From positions 248,001-312,000 of the forward strand of contig NZ_CP030850.1 of the NCBI RefSeq assembly GCF_003325355.1: a stretch of DNA of 64,000 bases. The letters are read 5' to 3'. Source of the stretch: Runella rosea. GTDB lineage: Bacteria; Bacteroidota; Bacteroidia; Cytophagales; Spirosomataceae. Positions 1-8,821 of this stretch are shown piece after piece. The first letter of the stretch is position 1; the number at the start of each line of letters is the position of its first letter. Both the position numbers and the translations under genes were made by a program. The notes under the pieces were generated by a model. That model worked only from the letters and a program-made list of their open reading frames with translations. It was not told the DNA's origin and searched no databases.

Positions 1-49
1 CACAATTTTTGTCCCGCTATTTTGTTATGATACCAAAAGGCTCAAAAAA

Positions 50-1522
50 ATGCGATTTTTGGGAAAATTATATCCAATAATAACCTTTACTTATTTCTGG
101 CTTACGCTTCTTCAATCCAAAAAGCGGTGTTTACTGTTTTTGACCTTGGGGCTTACTATTTCGTTGGCTTTTGGGCAACAAATAGTAGATAATCAATGCA
201 ATATTATTCCTCCGGGATGGGCAACGGGGGAGTTTAATATCCTTAACGAGGTAGGTTGTGCGCCTTTGCAGGTAAGAATCTCCAATAAACAAATTGTCTC
301 TTACAAAAATAACTACATATTTGATTATAGAGGCGGGAATCCCGATGCTTACAAGACTACTACTGATTCGACCTTTCCTTACACTAAGCCGGGTTTATAT
401 TATGTAATGAAGCTTTCAGAAACGGCCAATGGAGTGCGCCAACGAGCGTGCCGAGTAGTGACTGTGCAGAACCCGACACCGCCCACATTTAGGGTTTTGG
501 TATGTTCTAACGGAACGGCTAATCTAAGTATTACCAACCACGCTGTAACAGAGTATGAAGCCTACGATGTTGATTGGGGCGATGGCCAGTTTACGATTCT
601 TAACAAATTAAATCTGCTCGCAATCCATAAATATTCTGACAAAACGTCTAAAGTTATCACCGTCTACGGTCGGCACCGCATCAGTAATTGCGGCGGAAAA
701 AGCAGCCAAACCATTTCACTAGATTCGGAAGCAAAGCCCGCTATTCTTTCAAAACTTGAAATGCTTGATGCCACCACTGGAGAGCTAACCGTGACGAATC
801 CGAACCAATTTGAATTAGAAATCTTTCGGCAGGAAGGGGGAGGTAGTTTTAGAACGCTTGGCACGATTGTGAAGAATGCTGAAGAAAAAGTAAAAGTACT
901 GGTCGATACAAATAAGATATTTTGCTACAAACTTAAGGCCCGGGATAGCTGTGTGGCGTTGTTGGAGTCAAACGTATTGTGCAGTAGTTTTATCAAAATA
1001 ACCAAAGAAGCCGATGCAAACGTGGTTAGCATTGGGCCCTATTTATATCCTTCGGACGTAAAAGGGATGACGGTAACGCGTAACGACGAAAATTGGTGGA
1101 ACCCGACGTTTTCGCAATGGTTTAAACCCGACAATCAGGGTAATTGCGGAACTGAAACCTGTTATCGTCTTGAAATTAATACCAAAGACGCAACCATCCT
1201 TTCCAATAAGCTGTGTACTGACGCGCCTGCCTCTCTTTGTAATCCTTTCGGTAGGCTTTTTGTTCCAGATGCTTTTACTCCGAATGGGGATGGAGCAAAT
1301 GATTTTTTTGAAGTAAAAGGCGAAATAGAAGGTGAGCCGCTAGTGATGATTTATGATCGTTGGGGTTCTGTCGTATTCCGTAACAGTACGAATGTACGTT
1401 TTTGGAACGGGATGATTAATGGAAGCCCTGCCCCAGCAGGTGCCTACTTATACCGGATTAATGTCACTGACAAAATCGGGCGAACGTTTGTTAAACGCGG
1501 GACTGTTTCGCTACTTCGTTAA
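50..1522 (+). CDS. Secreted protein with gliding-motility (T9SS type B) C-terminal domain
   Basis: 490-residue protein. The N-terminus carries a basic stretch (QSKKR, about residues 22-26), then a hydrophobic run ending at AFGQQ near residue 44, consistent with a signal peptide after an atypically long leader. The central part has PKD/Ig-like patches (VDWGDGQFT, about residue 180). The last 85 or so residues form the gliding-motility C-terminal domain: FVPDAFTPNGDGANDFF, then IYDRWGSVVF and PAGAYLYRI. Proteins with this domain are exported through the outer membrane by the type IX system and processed at the C-terminus. The binding target is not evident. ATG 50 is the only ATG upstream of the signal region. 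The 3' end overlaps the convergent lpxK by 32 nt. Confidence 0.85.
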   Translation: MRFLGKLYPIITFTYFWLTLLQSKKRCLLFLTLGLTISLAFGQQIVDNQCNIIPPGWATGEFNILNEVGCAPLQVRISNKQIVSYKNNYIFDYRGGNPDAYKTTTDSTFPYTKPGLYYVMKLSETANGVRQRACRVVTVQNPTPPTFRVLVCSNGTANLSITNHAVTEYEAYDVDWGDGQFTILNKLNLLAIHKYSDKTSKVITVYGRHRISNCGGKSSQTISLDSEAKPAILSKLEMLDATTGELTVTNPNQFELEIFRQEGGGSFRTLGTIVKNAEEKVKVLVDTNKIFCYKLKARDSCVALLESNVLCSSFIKITKEADANVVSIGPYLYPSDVKGMTVTRNDENWWNPTFSQWFKPDNQGNCGTETCYRLEINTKDATILSNKLCTDAPASLCNPFGRLFVPDAFTPNGDGANDFFEVKGEIEGEPLVMIYDRWGSVVFRNSTNVRFWNGMINGSPAPAGAYLYRINVTDKIGRTFVKRGTVSLLR

Positions 1523-2546
1523 GGATATACTGGTCAAATGTGGGTGAATCAAAGCCAACCTGAATGGGCCAGTAGTAAAATTGCGCTTCCTGTAATCCCA
1601 TTTTTTCAAGCAAGGGAAAAAGCTTCACCCAATCTTTTTCAGTCGTTAAAATAGGGGATTTCTGCGCCATTTTTGCAAACGTCCAGACGTCTTCTTCGCT
1701 GTAATTGTGGTGGTCGCCGAGTGCATTGTGCCCTATTACTTTATAAATAGCCGAGGCAGCTTCTTCAAATAATAGGGGTTGCGCAATCCCAGAAATTAAG
1801 CTTATTGGTTGATTATCAATCAATAATGGTAAGTGGTTGAAGTAAGGGACGGGCGTTCCGTACCTAAAAGTCGAAAAAAATACTGGGGTAGAGGGCAAGG
1901 TAAATTTCTGAATTTGACGTACGATTTCATTTTTGTCCGTTTCGGATAGTTGCTGTGGGCATTTTGTGACGATAACGGCGTTGGCGCGCTTGGCTCCCAG
2001 CCTGAATTCCCGCAATAGACCCATCGGGAGCACATAATCTTGGTAAAATAGCCGCCGATAGTCGGTCAATAAGAGGTTGAGGTGAGGGCGTATGGCGCGG
2101 TGTTGAAAGGCATCATCCAGCAGAATGATTTGGGTATTCGGTTTTTCTTTTTCAATTCTCAGAATTCCTTCAACCCGTTTTTCACAAACGAAGACGGGTG
2201 TTTGATGACCGAATTTGTGGTAAAATTGTAAAGGCTCGTCACCCACTTCCAGCGCGGTAGATTGGTCCCTCACTTCTCGGTAACCCGTCGTTTTTCTTCC
2301 GTATCCTCTGCTCAAAACGGATATTTTCCAATTATGGCTTAAAAGTTGTTGTAAGTACTCAATATGAGGCGTTTTACCCGTACCACCGACTGTTAAATTT
2401 CCAATATTAATGGTGTATAATTCTGATAGGTATATTTTTTTTAATTCGTTGTTATACAAATAATTACGAATATAGGTAACGATACCATATAGGACGCTAA
2501 TGGGCCACAGTATCCATCGCAATACGTTTGATAACTTTCTTAACAT
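1491..2546 (-). CDS. lpxK: Tetraacyldisaccharide 4'-kinase
   Basis: 351-residue LpxK. This inner-membrane kinase phosphorylates the 4' position of the lipid A disaccharide precursor. An N-terminal membrane segment (about residues 10-30) is followed by the family's P-loop, GNLTVGGTGKTP (residues 49-60), then SRGYGRKT, the DDAFQHRAI motif and a C-terminal DHHNYSEEDVW block. Length and domain order are normal for Bacteroidota LpxK. It is divergent from the menC-like gene (78 nt between its start and the preferred menC start) and convergent with the secreted protein, with 3' ends overlapping 32 nt. Confidence 0.95.
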   Translation of the reverse strand: MLRKLSNVLRWILWPISVLYGIVTYIRNYLYNNELKKIYLSELYTINIGNLTVGGTGKTPHIEYLQQLLSHNWKISVLSRGYGRKTTGYREVRDQSTALEVGDEPLQFYHKFGHQTPVFVCEKRVEGILRIEKEKPNTQIILLDDAFQHRAIRPHLNLLLTDYRRLFYQDYVLPMGLLREFRLGAKRANAVIVTKCPQQLSETDKNEIVRQIQKFTLPSTPVFFSTFRYGTPVPYFNHLPLLIDNQPISLISGIAQPLLFEEAASAIYKVIGHNALGDHHNYSEEDVWTFAKMAQKSPILTTEKDWVKLFPLLEKMGLQEAQFYYWPIQVGFDSPTFDQYILNEVAKQSRV

Positions 2547-2560
2547 TTTCTTAAAATGAC

Positions 2561-2592
2561 TTTGGCAAAGTAAGGGATTTTTCTCTATTTTG
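2561..2592 (+). promoter_or_regulatory. Bacteroidota-type promoter for the menC-like gene
   Basis: TTTG at 2561-2564 and TATTTTG at 2586-2592, 21 nt apart, close to TTTG-N19-TAnnTTTG with one T missing in the -7 box. The predicted transcript starts near 2596, downstream of the GTG at 2592, so it supports ATG 2625 as the start. Confidence 0.5.
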
Positions 2593-2624
2593 TGAACCTG
2601 CTTACCCCAAACATTGTCTTTCGA

Positions 2625-3734
2625 ATGCCCTTACAAGTTCACTATCAGCCTTATAAACTGAATTTTCGGTTTGCCGCCGGTACTTCCAGGGGTATCTTGA
2701 CAGAAAAAACGTCCTGGTTAATCAAAATATATGATGATGACATTCCTTCCGTTATTGGCATCGGGGAGTGCGGGCCGTTGAGTGGACTGAGCATTGACGA
2801 TCGACCTGATTTTGAGGATATGCTGCAAAGCATTTGTCAAGAATTCAATAAATTGGATCTTGAAATTTACAGTTGGAATATCCCCATTATTCTTGAACAA
2901 TTAATCGGCAGTCAGTGGCCGTCCCTTCGTTTTGGGTTTGAGTCAGCCATGCTTGATTACCTCAATGGGGGTAAAAGAGTGCTGTTTGATAATGCTTTTG
3001 TCAATCAGCAAAAAAGAATTCCGATCAACGGCCTTGTGTGGATGGGGAGCCATGAGGCGATGCTCCAGCAAGTGGAAGAAAAAATTGCCGATGGATTCAC
3101 CACCATCAAACTGAAAATCGGTGCGATTGACTTTGATGAGGAATGCGCCATCTTAGCCTACATCCGTCGTCATTTTTCTGCTCAGGAAATTACCCTCAGG
3201 GTGGATGCCAATGGCGCGTTTACGGCCGCAACGGTGTATGACAAGCTGAATAAATTGGCAGAATATGACCTGCATTCGATTGAACAGCCCATTCAGCCCA
3301 AACAAAGGGAGTTGATGGCCGAACTGTGCGAAAAGTCACCCGTTCCAATTGCCTTGGATGAAGAGCTTATCGGAACCTTCGACTACGCCGAAAAAAGACG
3401 CTTATTGAAGCAGCTAAAACCAAAATATATTGTTCTAAAGCCAACCCTCCTCGGAGGATTTGAGTTGACTCGTGAATGGATAGAAACGGCCCAACGGCTC
3501 GATATTGGTTGGTGGATTACCTCCGCGCTCGAATCAAATATCGGATTGAATGCCATTTCGCAATTTACGGCTGAGTTTGATAATGCTCTCCCGCAAGGAT
3601 TAGGCACAGGCCAGTTATACCATAATAATATTCCAAGTCCGTTAATGATTAATCAGGGACACCTCCATTATGATCTCCTCCAACCTTGGGACTTCGGAGT
3701 GTTGAATTCCAGCCGTATTTCTTCAACGGCCTAG
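2625..3734 (+). CDS. menC: o-Succinylbenzoate synthase-like enolase-superfamily enzyme
   Basis: 369 residues from ATG 2625; an upstream GTG at 2592 would add 11 residues but lies in the -7 box. MenC dehydrates SHCHC to o-succinylbenzoate in menaquinone synthesis. The N-terminus has the Bacteroidota MenC pattern GTSRGILTEKTSW and GIGECGPLSGLSIDDRPD. Catalytic residues of the superfamily are visible: KLK (second Lys about 164), VDAN Asp about 194, EQP Glu about 220, LDE Asp about 245 and the VLKP Lys about 272. The C-terminal ITSALESNIGLNAI is also typical. A dipeptide epimerase is the main alternative, but the N-terminal block favours MenC. No other men gene is in the window. Confidence 0.8.
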   Translation: MPLQVHYQPYKLNFRFAAGTSRGILTEKTSWLIKIYDDDIPSVIGIGECGPLSGLSIDDRPDFEDMLQSICQEFNKLDLEIYSWNIPIILEQLIGSQWPSLRFGFESAMLDYLNGGKRVLFDNAFVNQQKRIPINGLVWMGSHEAMLQQVEEKIADGFTTIKLKIGAIDFDEECAILAYIRRHFSAQEITLRVDANGAFTAATVYDKLNKLAEYDLHSIEQPIQPKQRELMAELCEKSPVPIALDEELIGTFDYAEKRRLLKQLKPKYIVLKPTLLGGFELTREWIETAQRLDIGWWITSALESNIGLNAISQFTAEFDNALPQGLGTGQLYHNNIPSPLMINQGHLHYDLLQPWDFGVLNSSRISSTA

Positions 3735-3839
3735 TATTTTACGAACTTTTATTTGTTTAAGTCGTTAAGTAAATGAACAGGAACCATTCGAAGAAAGGGT
3801 TCTATTTCGGCGTTTTCTACTAACAAATGATTTAAAAAC

Positions 3840-4532
3840 ATGGAAGAAAGCAGTAAACTCGATAAAATCATTGAGGCTCGGATGAAGCTGAAGGCTCGTT
3901 TTGAGGATAAAATGAAAAATACACCGTCGATGGCGGATGAACGTCCGCAGGGTCACGGTGAAATCAATCGCCACGGTATGCCGCAAGTGCCCGTTGGGCA
4001 AACCCTGACGACCAAATGGCCCGTGCTGGATTTAGGATACCAACCCAACGTAACCCTCGACCGCTGGCGATTGTACATTGACGGTGAAGTGGAAAATCCA
4101 GTGATTTTAAAATGGGAAGATTTCATGGCGTTGCCCCAAACCGAAGATACCTCTGATTTTCATTGTGTAACCACTTGGTCCAAACTCGATATGTCGTGGG
4201 TAGGGGTTCGTTTATTAGATTTGGCGGCACTGGTGCAGCCCAAAGAAACGGCTACCCACCTGATGTGTTATGGATATGATACGTATACTACCAACGTATC
4301 GCTGGAAGAAGCACTCAAACCCGATGTATTATTGGCGCATACGGTGTACGGAGAGCCTTTGCCCAAAGAACACGGTGGCCCCGTTCGGATGATTACACCG
4401 CAGCTGTACGCGTGGAAAGGCTCAAAATGGATTAAAAGAATTGAGTTTTTGGATAAAAATAAACGCGGTTTTTGGGAAGAACGTGGGTACTCAAATACGG
4501 CCTACCCGTGGAGAAATGATCGTTACAGCTAG
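3840..4532 (+). CDS. Sulfite oxidase-fold molybdopterin oxidoreductase (soluble)
   Basis: 230 residues with the oxidoreductase molybdopterin-binding (SuOx) fold. LTTKWPVLDLG leads into RWRLYIDGEVENPVILKWEDF, the LPQTEDTSDFHCVTTW segment holds the Mo-ligand cysteine, and PLPKEHGGPVRMITPQLYAWKGSKW is the conserved C-terminal block. There is no twin-arginine or Sec signal, unlike MsrP/YedY, so it is probably cytoplasmic. Substrate unknown. It lies 105 nt after menC and 30 nt before the aminopeptidase and may be cotranscribed with the latter. Confidence 0.85.
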   Translation: MEESSKLDKIIEARMKLKARFEDKMKNTPSMADERPQGHGEINRHGMPQVPVGQTLTTKWPVLDLGYQPNVTLDRWRLYIDGEVENPVILKWEDFMALPQTEDTSDFHCVTTWSKLDMSWVGVRLLDLAALVQPKETATHLMCYGYDTYTTNVSLEEALKPDVLLAHTVYGEPLPKEHGGPVRMITPQLYAWKGSKWIKRIEFLDKNKRGFWEERGYSNTAYPWRNDRYS

Positions 4533-4562
4533 AGATATAAATAATTGATTCAATATTGTTTT

Positions 4563-6014
4563 ATGGAAATTCAAATTGTTGGTGCGCTTCAGCCTGAAAC
4601 CGAAGCGATTATTTATTTATTTCGTCAAAGTGATGATTTAGGCGACCGATTAAACATCTTTTCGAACACCGTTTTCCTGAAAGAGGATTTCAAAGCGGAA
4701 GCTAAACAAGTGGTAACGATTTACGAAAATGGCCGAAAAGTATATTTAGTAGGGTTAGGAAAAACGCCAAAAGAAGCTGATTTTATCAAAACACTTCGTT
4801 CGTTTTTTTACAAACAAAAAAGGAACTTGCCCAACGTCATTGCGATTGACCTCCAAACTAGCGGGATTGAGAATGAGTGGGTAGAGGTGGCTGTAAATGG
4901 TTGTATTTTAGGTGATTATGATTTGGATTTGTACAAAACCAAAAAGAAAGAGGGGCTGACAATCTTTGATAAAGCCGCTAAACTGCAAATCGTTGTTGAC
5001 TCAGATGCGGTCGAATCGGCCAGGCAACAAGCGCAACGCGGTGAAGCAATTGCACAGACTCAAATCCGAATCATGGATTTGATGAATGCACCTTCCAATA
5101 GAAAATCACCCCAAAGTTTGGCTGAGTGGGCTGTTGAGTCGGGCGAGAAATACGGTTATTCCGTTACCGTTTGGGATGAAAAACAGTGCGAAGAAGAAGG
5201 ATTGAAAGCGCTATTAGCGGTGAGTTTGGGCAGTAAAAATCCGCCCAGATTTATTCTATTGGAGTACAAACACCCTCAAGCGACGGAAAAAATAGGTTTG
5301 GTCGGCAAAGGTGTTACCTTCGATACGGGAGGAATATCGCTGAAACAGTCGACCAATATGCACTACATGAAATCTGACATGGGTGGAGCAGCGGCGGTAT
5401 TGGGGACGATTGAAGCCGCCGCTAAACTACAATTGCCCGTTCATTTGATTGGGGCAATTCCCGCCACCGAAAACAGCATCGATGGATTGGCCACAAAACC
5501 GGGTGATGTAGTGGGAAGTTATTCAGGAAAAACCATTGAAATTATTGATACCGATGCCGAAGGCCGGGTTATTTTGGCTGATGCGCTCAGTTATCTTGTG
5601 CGCACTGCAAAGCCAGATGCCATGATTGATTTGGCAACATTAACGGGTAGCTGTATCGCTACCTTAGGTTATTCGGCGGCAGGATTGTTTACCAACAACG
5701 AGCAACTTGCCAAAGATTTGTACGATTCGGGGCAACAAACGGGCGAAAAGCTATGGCGTTTGCCATTGTGGGATGATTACAAAGAAGAGTTGACTTCTGA
5801 TGTAGCCGATGTCAAAAACTTTCATGGGAAGCCTTTTGCGGGGGCGATTGTCGCGGCTAAATTTTTAGAAGTATTTGCCGAAGAGCATCCGCGCTGGGCA
5901 CATCTGGATATTGCAGGAACCGCTTTTGCCGACTCTGAATTTGGCACTATGAAATCAGCTTCCGCCTATGGTGTTAGATTATTGTTGCGATGGCTGCAAG
6001 GAAAAGGCGGATGA
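4563..6014 (+). CDS. pepA: Leucyl aminopeptidase, M17 family
   Basis: 483 residues from ATG 4563; an in-frame TTG at 4545 adds only MIQYCF. This is a cytosolic di-metal aminopeptidase that removes N-terminal residues from peptides. Metal and catalytic residues are seen in GKGVTFDTGG (Lys, Asp), MKSDMGGAAAVLG (Asp) and DTDAEGRVILADAL (Asp, Glu, Arg; the family signature is NTDAEGRL). The N-terminal domain is divergent, as usual in M17. The 3' end is followed by a 112-nt gap with a new promoter for the OmpA-like gene. Confidence 0.95.
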   Translation: MEIQIVGALQPETEAIIYLFRQSDDLGDRLNIFSNTVFLKEDFKAEAKQVVTIYENGRKVYLVGLGKTPKEADFIKTLRSFFYKQKRNLPNVIAIDLQTSGIENEWVEVAVNGCILGDYDLDLYKTKKKEGLTIFDKAAKLQIVVDSDAVESARQQAQRGEAIAQTQIRIMDLMNAPSNRKSPQSLAEWAVESGEKYGYSVTVWDEKQCEEEGLKALLAVSLGSKNPPRFILLEYKHPQATEKIGLVGKGVTFDTGGISLKQSTNMHYMKSDMGGAAAVLGTIEAAAKLQLPVHLIGAIPATENSIDGLATKPGDVVGSYSGKTIEIIDTDAEGRVILADALSYLVRTAKPDAMIDLATLTGSCIATLGYSAAGLFTNNEQLAKDLYDSGQQTGEKLWRLPLWDDYKEELTSDVADVKNFHGKPFAGAIVAAKFLEVFAEEHPRWAHLDIAGTAFADSEFGTMKSASAYGVRLLLRWLQGKGG

Positions 6015-6066
6015 TTTATCTAGTGGACGTTTGGTAATTCAGCCGTGTTCTATTAGCTTTAAGCCT

Positions 6067-6074
6067 TAATTTTG
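6067..6074 (+). promoter_or_regulatory. -7 element upstream of the OmpA/TSP3 gene
   Basis: TAATTTTG is a perfect TAnnTTTG box, 53 nt before the ATG. No TTTG sits at the right distance upstream, so the -33 half is weak. Confidence 0.4.
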
Positions 6075-6126
6075 CCCATTAAAAAAGCCACTAAGCTACA
6101 TTTTCAATTTAATTTGACGAATTTCT

Positions 6127-7944
6127 ATGAAGCTAACTGTACGATTTGCGCTCATGGCCATGTTATTGGTTGTCGGCCCAGCTTATAGTCAACAGGTTTA
6201 CAAACGATGGGAACTGGGCGCTGGAGTGGGCTGGTCTGGGTATCTGGGCGACCTCAATAAATCTGATTTTTTTTCACAGGAGCCTAAAATGAGTGGCGGC
6301 TTTTTGGGCCGCTACCATATCAGTCGCAACTGGGCATTGCGGGGAGCTTTGACATTTGGTACGTTGTCGGGCAACGATGCCAATTTTGAAGACCGGAAAG
6401 TCAGAGGCTTCAAAACGCGCTCATCGCTTACCGATTTGTCGGCGATTGTAGAATATGATTTCTTGGGTAAAAATCGTTTTAAATACGATTCTACGGCCTT
6501 TCAAGTGCGCTTTAAACGCAAGTTATCGCCTTATTTATTTACAGGGGCAGGGGTTGGATTCACCAATCCTAAACCTGATTTTACGGGGACTGCATCCACT
6601 CCCGCTAATTTTCGTCAGGGAGCAATTGCCGATCAGGCCGCCGATTATTCTAAATCAAACTTTGTCATTCCTTTTGGAATTGGTATTCGCTACGATTTGT
6701 CTGAAAAGTGGGTGGTGAGTGCCGAAGCGGGTTTTCGTTTAGCTTTTTCTGATTATTTAGACGGAATAAGCCAAGGCGCAAATCCCAATCGTGATGACCG
6801 TTATAAGCTTTCAACACTTGCCATTACGTACCGTTTTGACCATCAAGATAAAGACCGTGACGGCATTCCTGATGAAAAAGATGCGTGTCCGAACGAACCG
6901 GGTTCGGTAAGAATGAAAGGATGCCCAGATAAAGACAATGACGGTGTTGCTGATAAAGATGATGATTGTCCAGACGTAGCTGGATTGCAATCCATGAAAG
7001 GGTGCCCTGATACGGATGGTGATGGAATACGTGATAAAGACGATAGCTGTCCTACCGAAGCAGGTCTTGCATCATTGCAAGGCTGTCCTGACAAAGATAA
7101 GGATGGTATTGCCGACAAAGACGATGCTTGCCCAGATGTAGCTGGTTTGGCAAACCTTAAAGGTTGTCCTGACAAAGACAAAGATGGCATTGCCGACAAA
7201 GACGATACCTGCCCAGACGTCGCTGGTTTGGCCCAATTTGGGGGCTGTCCTGATACAGATGGTGATGGTATTCCTGACAAAGATGATGCTTGCCCAAGTG
7301 TTGCTGGTAAAGCTGATTTGAAAGGCTGCCCCGATGCAGACAACGACGGCGTGGCCGACAAAGATGATGCCTGTCCGACGGTGGCGGGCGTGGCTCAATT
7401 CAATGGTTGCCCCGATACAGATGGTGACGGTGTCGAAGATTCCAAAGATCGTTGTCCAGAGGTAGCCGGTAAGCCCGAGTTTGAAGGTTGCATTGATGCT
7501 AAAGCGTTGCAGGTTGTTATCAAAGCTGCGGAGAAAAAGGCCCGCTTAGAAGCTGAATTGGCTAAAAAACAAAAGGTAGCCATTGACCCTGCCAAATTGG
7601 TGGTTGACTTCAAAGTGGAATCAATTCTTTTTGCAACCAATAGTTCGGTGATACAAGACAAATACAAGTCAATTCTTGATGGTTTAGTGGATGTGCTAGC
7701 GAAAAACCCAACGTATATGCTTCGCCTGACGGGACACGCCGACAGTAGAGGCTCGAAAGCCTACAACGAAAAGCTATCAGAAGCGAGGGCGAAGGCTTGT
7801 TTGGAGTATTTATTGCTGAAAGGTGTAAGTGCTCCACGCGTAGTGATTCAAGGTTTAGGCGAAAATGTACCTGCAGCTGAGAATACCAACGAGGCAGGCC
7901 GCAAAATAAATCGCCGGGTGGAAGTTGAAGCATTTCGACAATAA
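6127..7944 (+). CDS. OmpA-family protein: outer-membrane barrel, eight TSP3 calcium repeats, peptidoglycan-binding domain
   Basis: 605 residues. Signal peptide (about 1-21, ending AYSQQ), then an 8-strand-like beta-barrel (about 25-238) beginning GAGVGWSGYLGDLNKSD. Eight 27-residue thrombospondin type-3 repeats (about 241-456) follow, each of the form DxDxDGIxDxxDxCP...GCP; the acidic loops bind Ca2+. A short Lys/Ala/Glu helix leads to an OmpA C-terminal domain (about 500-605) with LTGHADSRGSKAYNEKLSEAR and GRKINRRVEVE. Such proteins tether the outer membrane to peptidoglycan. Its barrel is paralogous to the next gene. Confidence 0.92.
   Translation: MKLTVRFALMAMLLVVGPAYSQQVYKRWELGAGVGWSGYLGDLNKSDFFSQEPKMSGGFLGRYHISRNWALRGALTFGTLSGNDANFEDRKVRGFKTRSSLTDLSAIVEYDFLGKNRFKYDSTAFQVRFKRKLSPYLFTGAGVGFTNPKPDFTGTASTPANFRQGAIADQAADYSKSNFVIPFGIGIRYDLSEKWVVSAEAGFRLAFSDYLDGISQGANPNRDDRYKLSTLAITYRFDHQDKDRDGIPDEKDACPNEPGSVRMKGCPDKDNDGVADKDDDCPDVAGLQSMKGCPDTDGDGIRDKDDSCPTEAGLASLQGCPDKDKDGIADKDDACPDVAGLANLKGCPDKDKDGIADKDDTCPDVAGLAQFGGCPDTDGDGIPDKDDACPSVAGKADLKGCPDADNDGVADKDDACPTVAGVAQFNGCPDTDGDGVEDSKDRCPEVAGKPEFEGCIDAKALQVVIKAAEKKARLEAELAKKQKVAIDPAKLVVDFKVESILFATNSSVIQDKYKSILDGLVDVLAKNPTYMLRLTGHADSRGSKAYNEKLSEARAKACLEYLLLKGVSAPRVVIQGLGENVPAAENTNEAGRKINRRVEVEAFRQ
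6847..7494 (+). repeat. Eight tandem 81-bp units encoding TSP3 repeats
   Basis: In-frame tandem array with a period of 81 bp (27 codons). Units 4 and 5 are nearly identical at the DNA level (the GACAAAGA...GGC(A/T)TTGCCGACAAAGACGA core recurs), which suggests recent duplication or conversion inside the array. Confidence 0.9.
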
Positions 7945-7966
7945 CCAAAATTGATAAATCGTTTTC

Positions 7967-8007
7967 AAAGCCGAGCAGGAGATTAATTTCCCGTTCGGCT
8001 TTTTTTT
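7967..8007 (+). terminator. Intrinsic terminator after the OmpA/TSP3 gene
   Basis: AAAGCCGA (7967-7974) pairs with TCGGCTTT, followed by a T run to 8007. It separates the gene from its paralogue at 8041. Confidence 0.8.
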
Positions 8008-8040
8008 GTAGGGTCAAAATACAGTAACAGGCATTTGTAA

Positions 8041-8790
8041 ATGCGCTATTTATACGTCCGCTTTTTATTGTTGTTTTTTGTCAACTCGTTCATTGTTAAC
8101 GCACAAGACCGATTTGAAGTTGGGGTATTTGGAGGTAGCTCAGGGTATCTGGGTGATTTAAACAAGTCAGATATTCTTTCCAAAGAGCCAAAGCCTTCGT
8201 TTGGGGTGTTGGGGCGTTATAATTTTTCAGATTACTTTGCGGTAAAAGCTGGTTTAATTAAGGGAAGACTTTCGGGCAAAGACAGCCATTATCCCGACCG
8301 AGCCTTTCGTAATTTTACAACGACCACGCCATTGACGGAGGTTTCTGCCCAATTTGAGTGGCATCCTTGGCCGCTAACCCAACCGCGACTGAGACACAGG
8401 TTTTCACCATCGTTTTCTCCGTTTCTGTTTGCGGGCCTTGGATTTGTGAGAACAAAACCCAAGGCGGATTTAGAAAATATGATTGTTGAAAAGCCCCAAT
8501 TTGTACAAGGAGCTGCCATTGACCGCAGCGCCGTGTATAAGTCAATGCATGGGGTTGTTCCTTTCGGGATAGGGGTTAAGTACCGATTCCATCCGCAATG
8601 GACCCTCGCGGCCGAGGCAGGTTTCCGCATTACTTTTTCTGACTACTTAGACGGAATCAGTTTTGCGGGCAATCCTGCAAAAACAGATAGGTACATCATT
8701 TCGGGAATAAGTGTTGTTTATCGCTTCAATAAAAGGCCCTTTGGGTTCAAGATTCGTAACCCAACCAAGTGTGATTTTGTGCAGGAATGA
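8041..8790 (+). CDS. Outer-membrane beta-barrel protein (DUF6089-like), paralogue of the upstream barrel
   Basis: 249 residues. Signal peptide (about 1-21, ending VNAQD), then a single barrel whose start GSSGYLGDLNKSDILSKEPK closely mirrors residues 37-57 of the OmpA/TSP3 protein. The distal segments also match: VVPFGIGVKYR and FRITFSDYLDGIS in place of VIPFGIGIRYD and FRLAFSDYLDGIS. It lacks TSP3 repeats and the peptidoglycan domain. The C-terminal VVYRFNKR would be the last barrel strand. Most simply, one gene arose from the other by duplication of the barrel. Function unknown. Confidence 0.85.
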   Translation: MRYLYVRFLLLFFVNSFIVNAQDRFEVGVFGGSSGYLGDLNKSDILSKEPKPSFGVLGRYNFSDYFAVKAGLIKGRLSGKDSHYPDRAFRNFTTTTPLTEVSAQFEWHPWPLTQPRLRHRFSPSFSPFLFAGLGFVRTKPKADLENMIVEKPQFVQGAAIDRSAVYKSMHGVVPFGIGVKYRFHPQWTLAAEAGFRITFSDYLDGISFAGNPAKTDRYIISGISVVYRFNKRPFGFKIRNPTKCDFVQE

Positions 8791-8821
8791 GTACTTTTAG
8801 CTTCCATTTTCACTACTCTGC

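Noticed and set aside
2625-3734. Dipeptide (Ala-Glu) epimerase
   Set aside because: Same superfamily and catalytic residues, but the N-terminal GTSRGILTEK and GECGPLSGLSIDDRPD blocks are those of Bacteroidota MenC.
6843-7494. Regular repeats resembling a CRISPR array, and a 172-codon minus-strand frame over them
   Set aside because: The period is 81 bp, in frame with a TSP3 calcium-binding protein; there are no unique spacers. The opposite frame is an artefact of the repeats.
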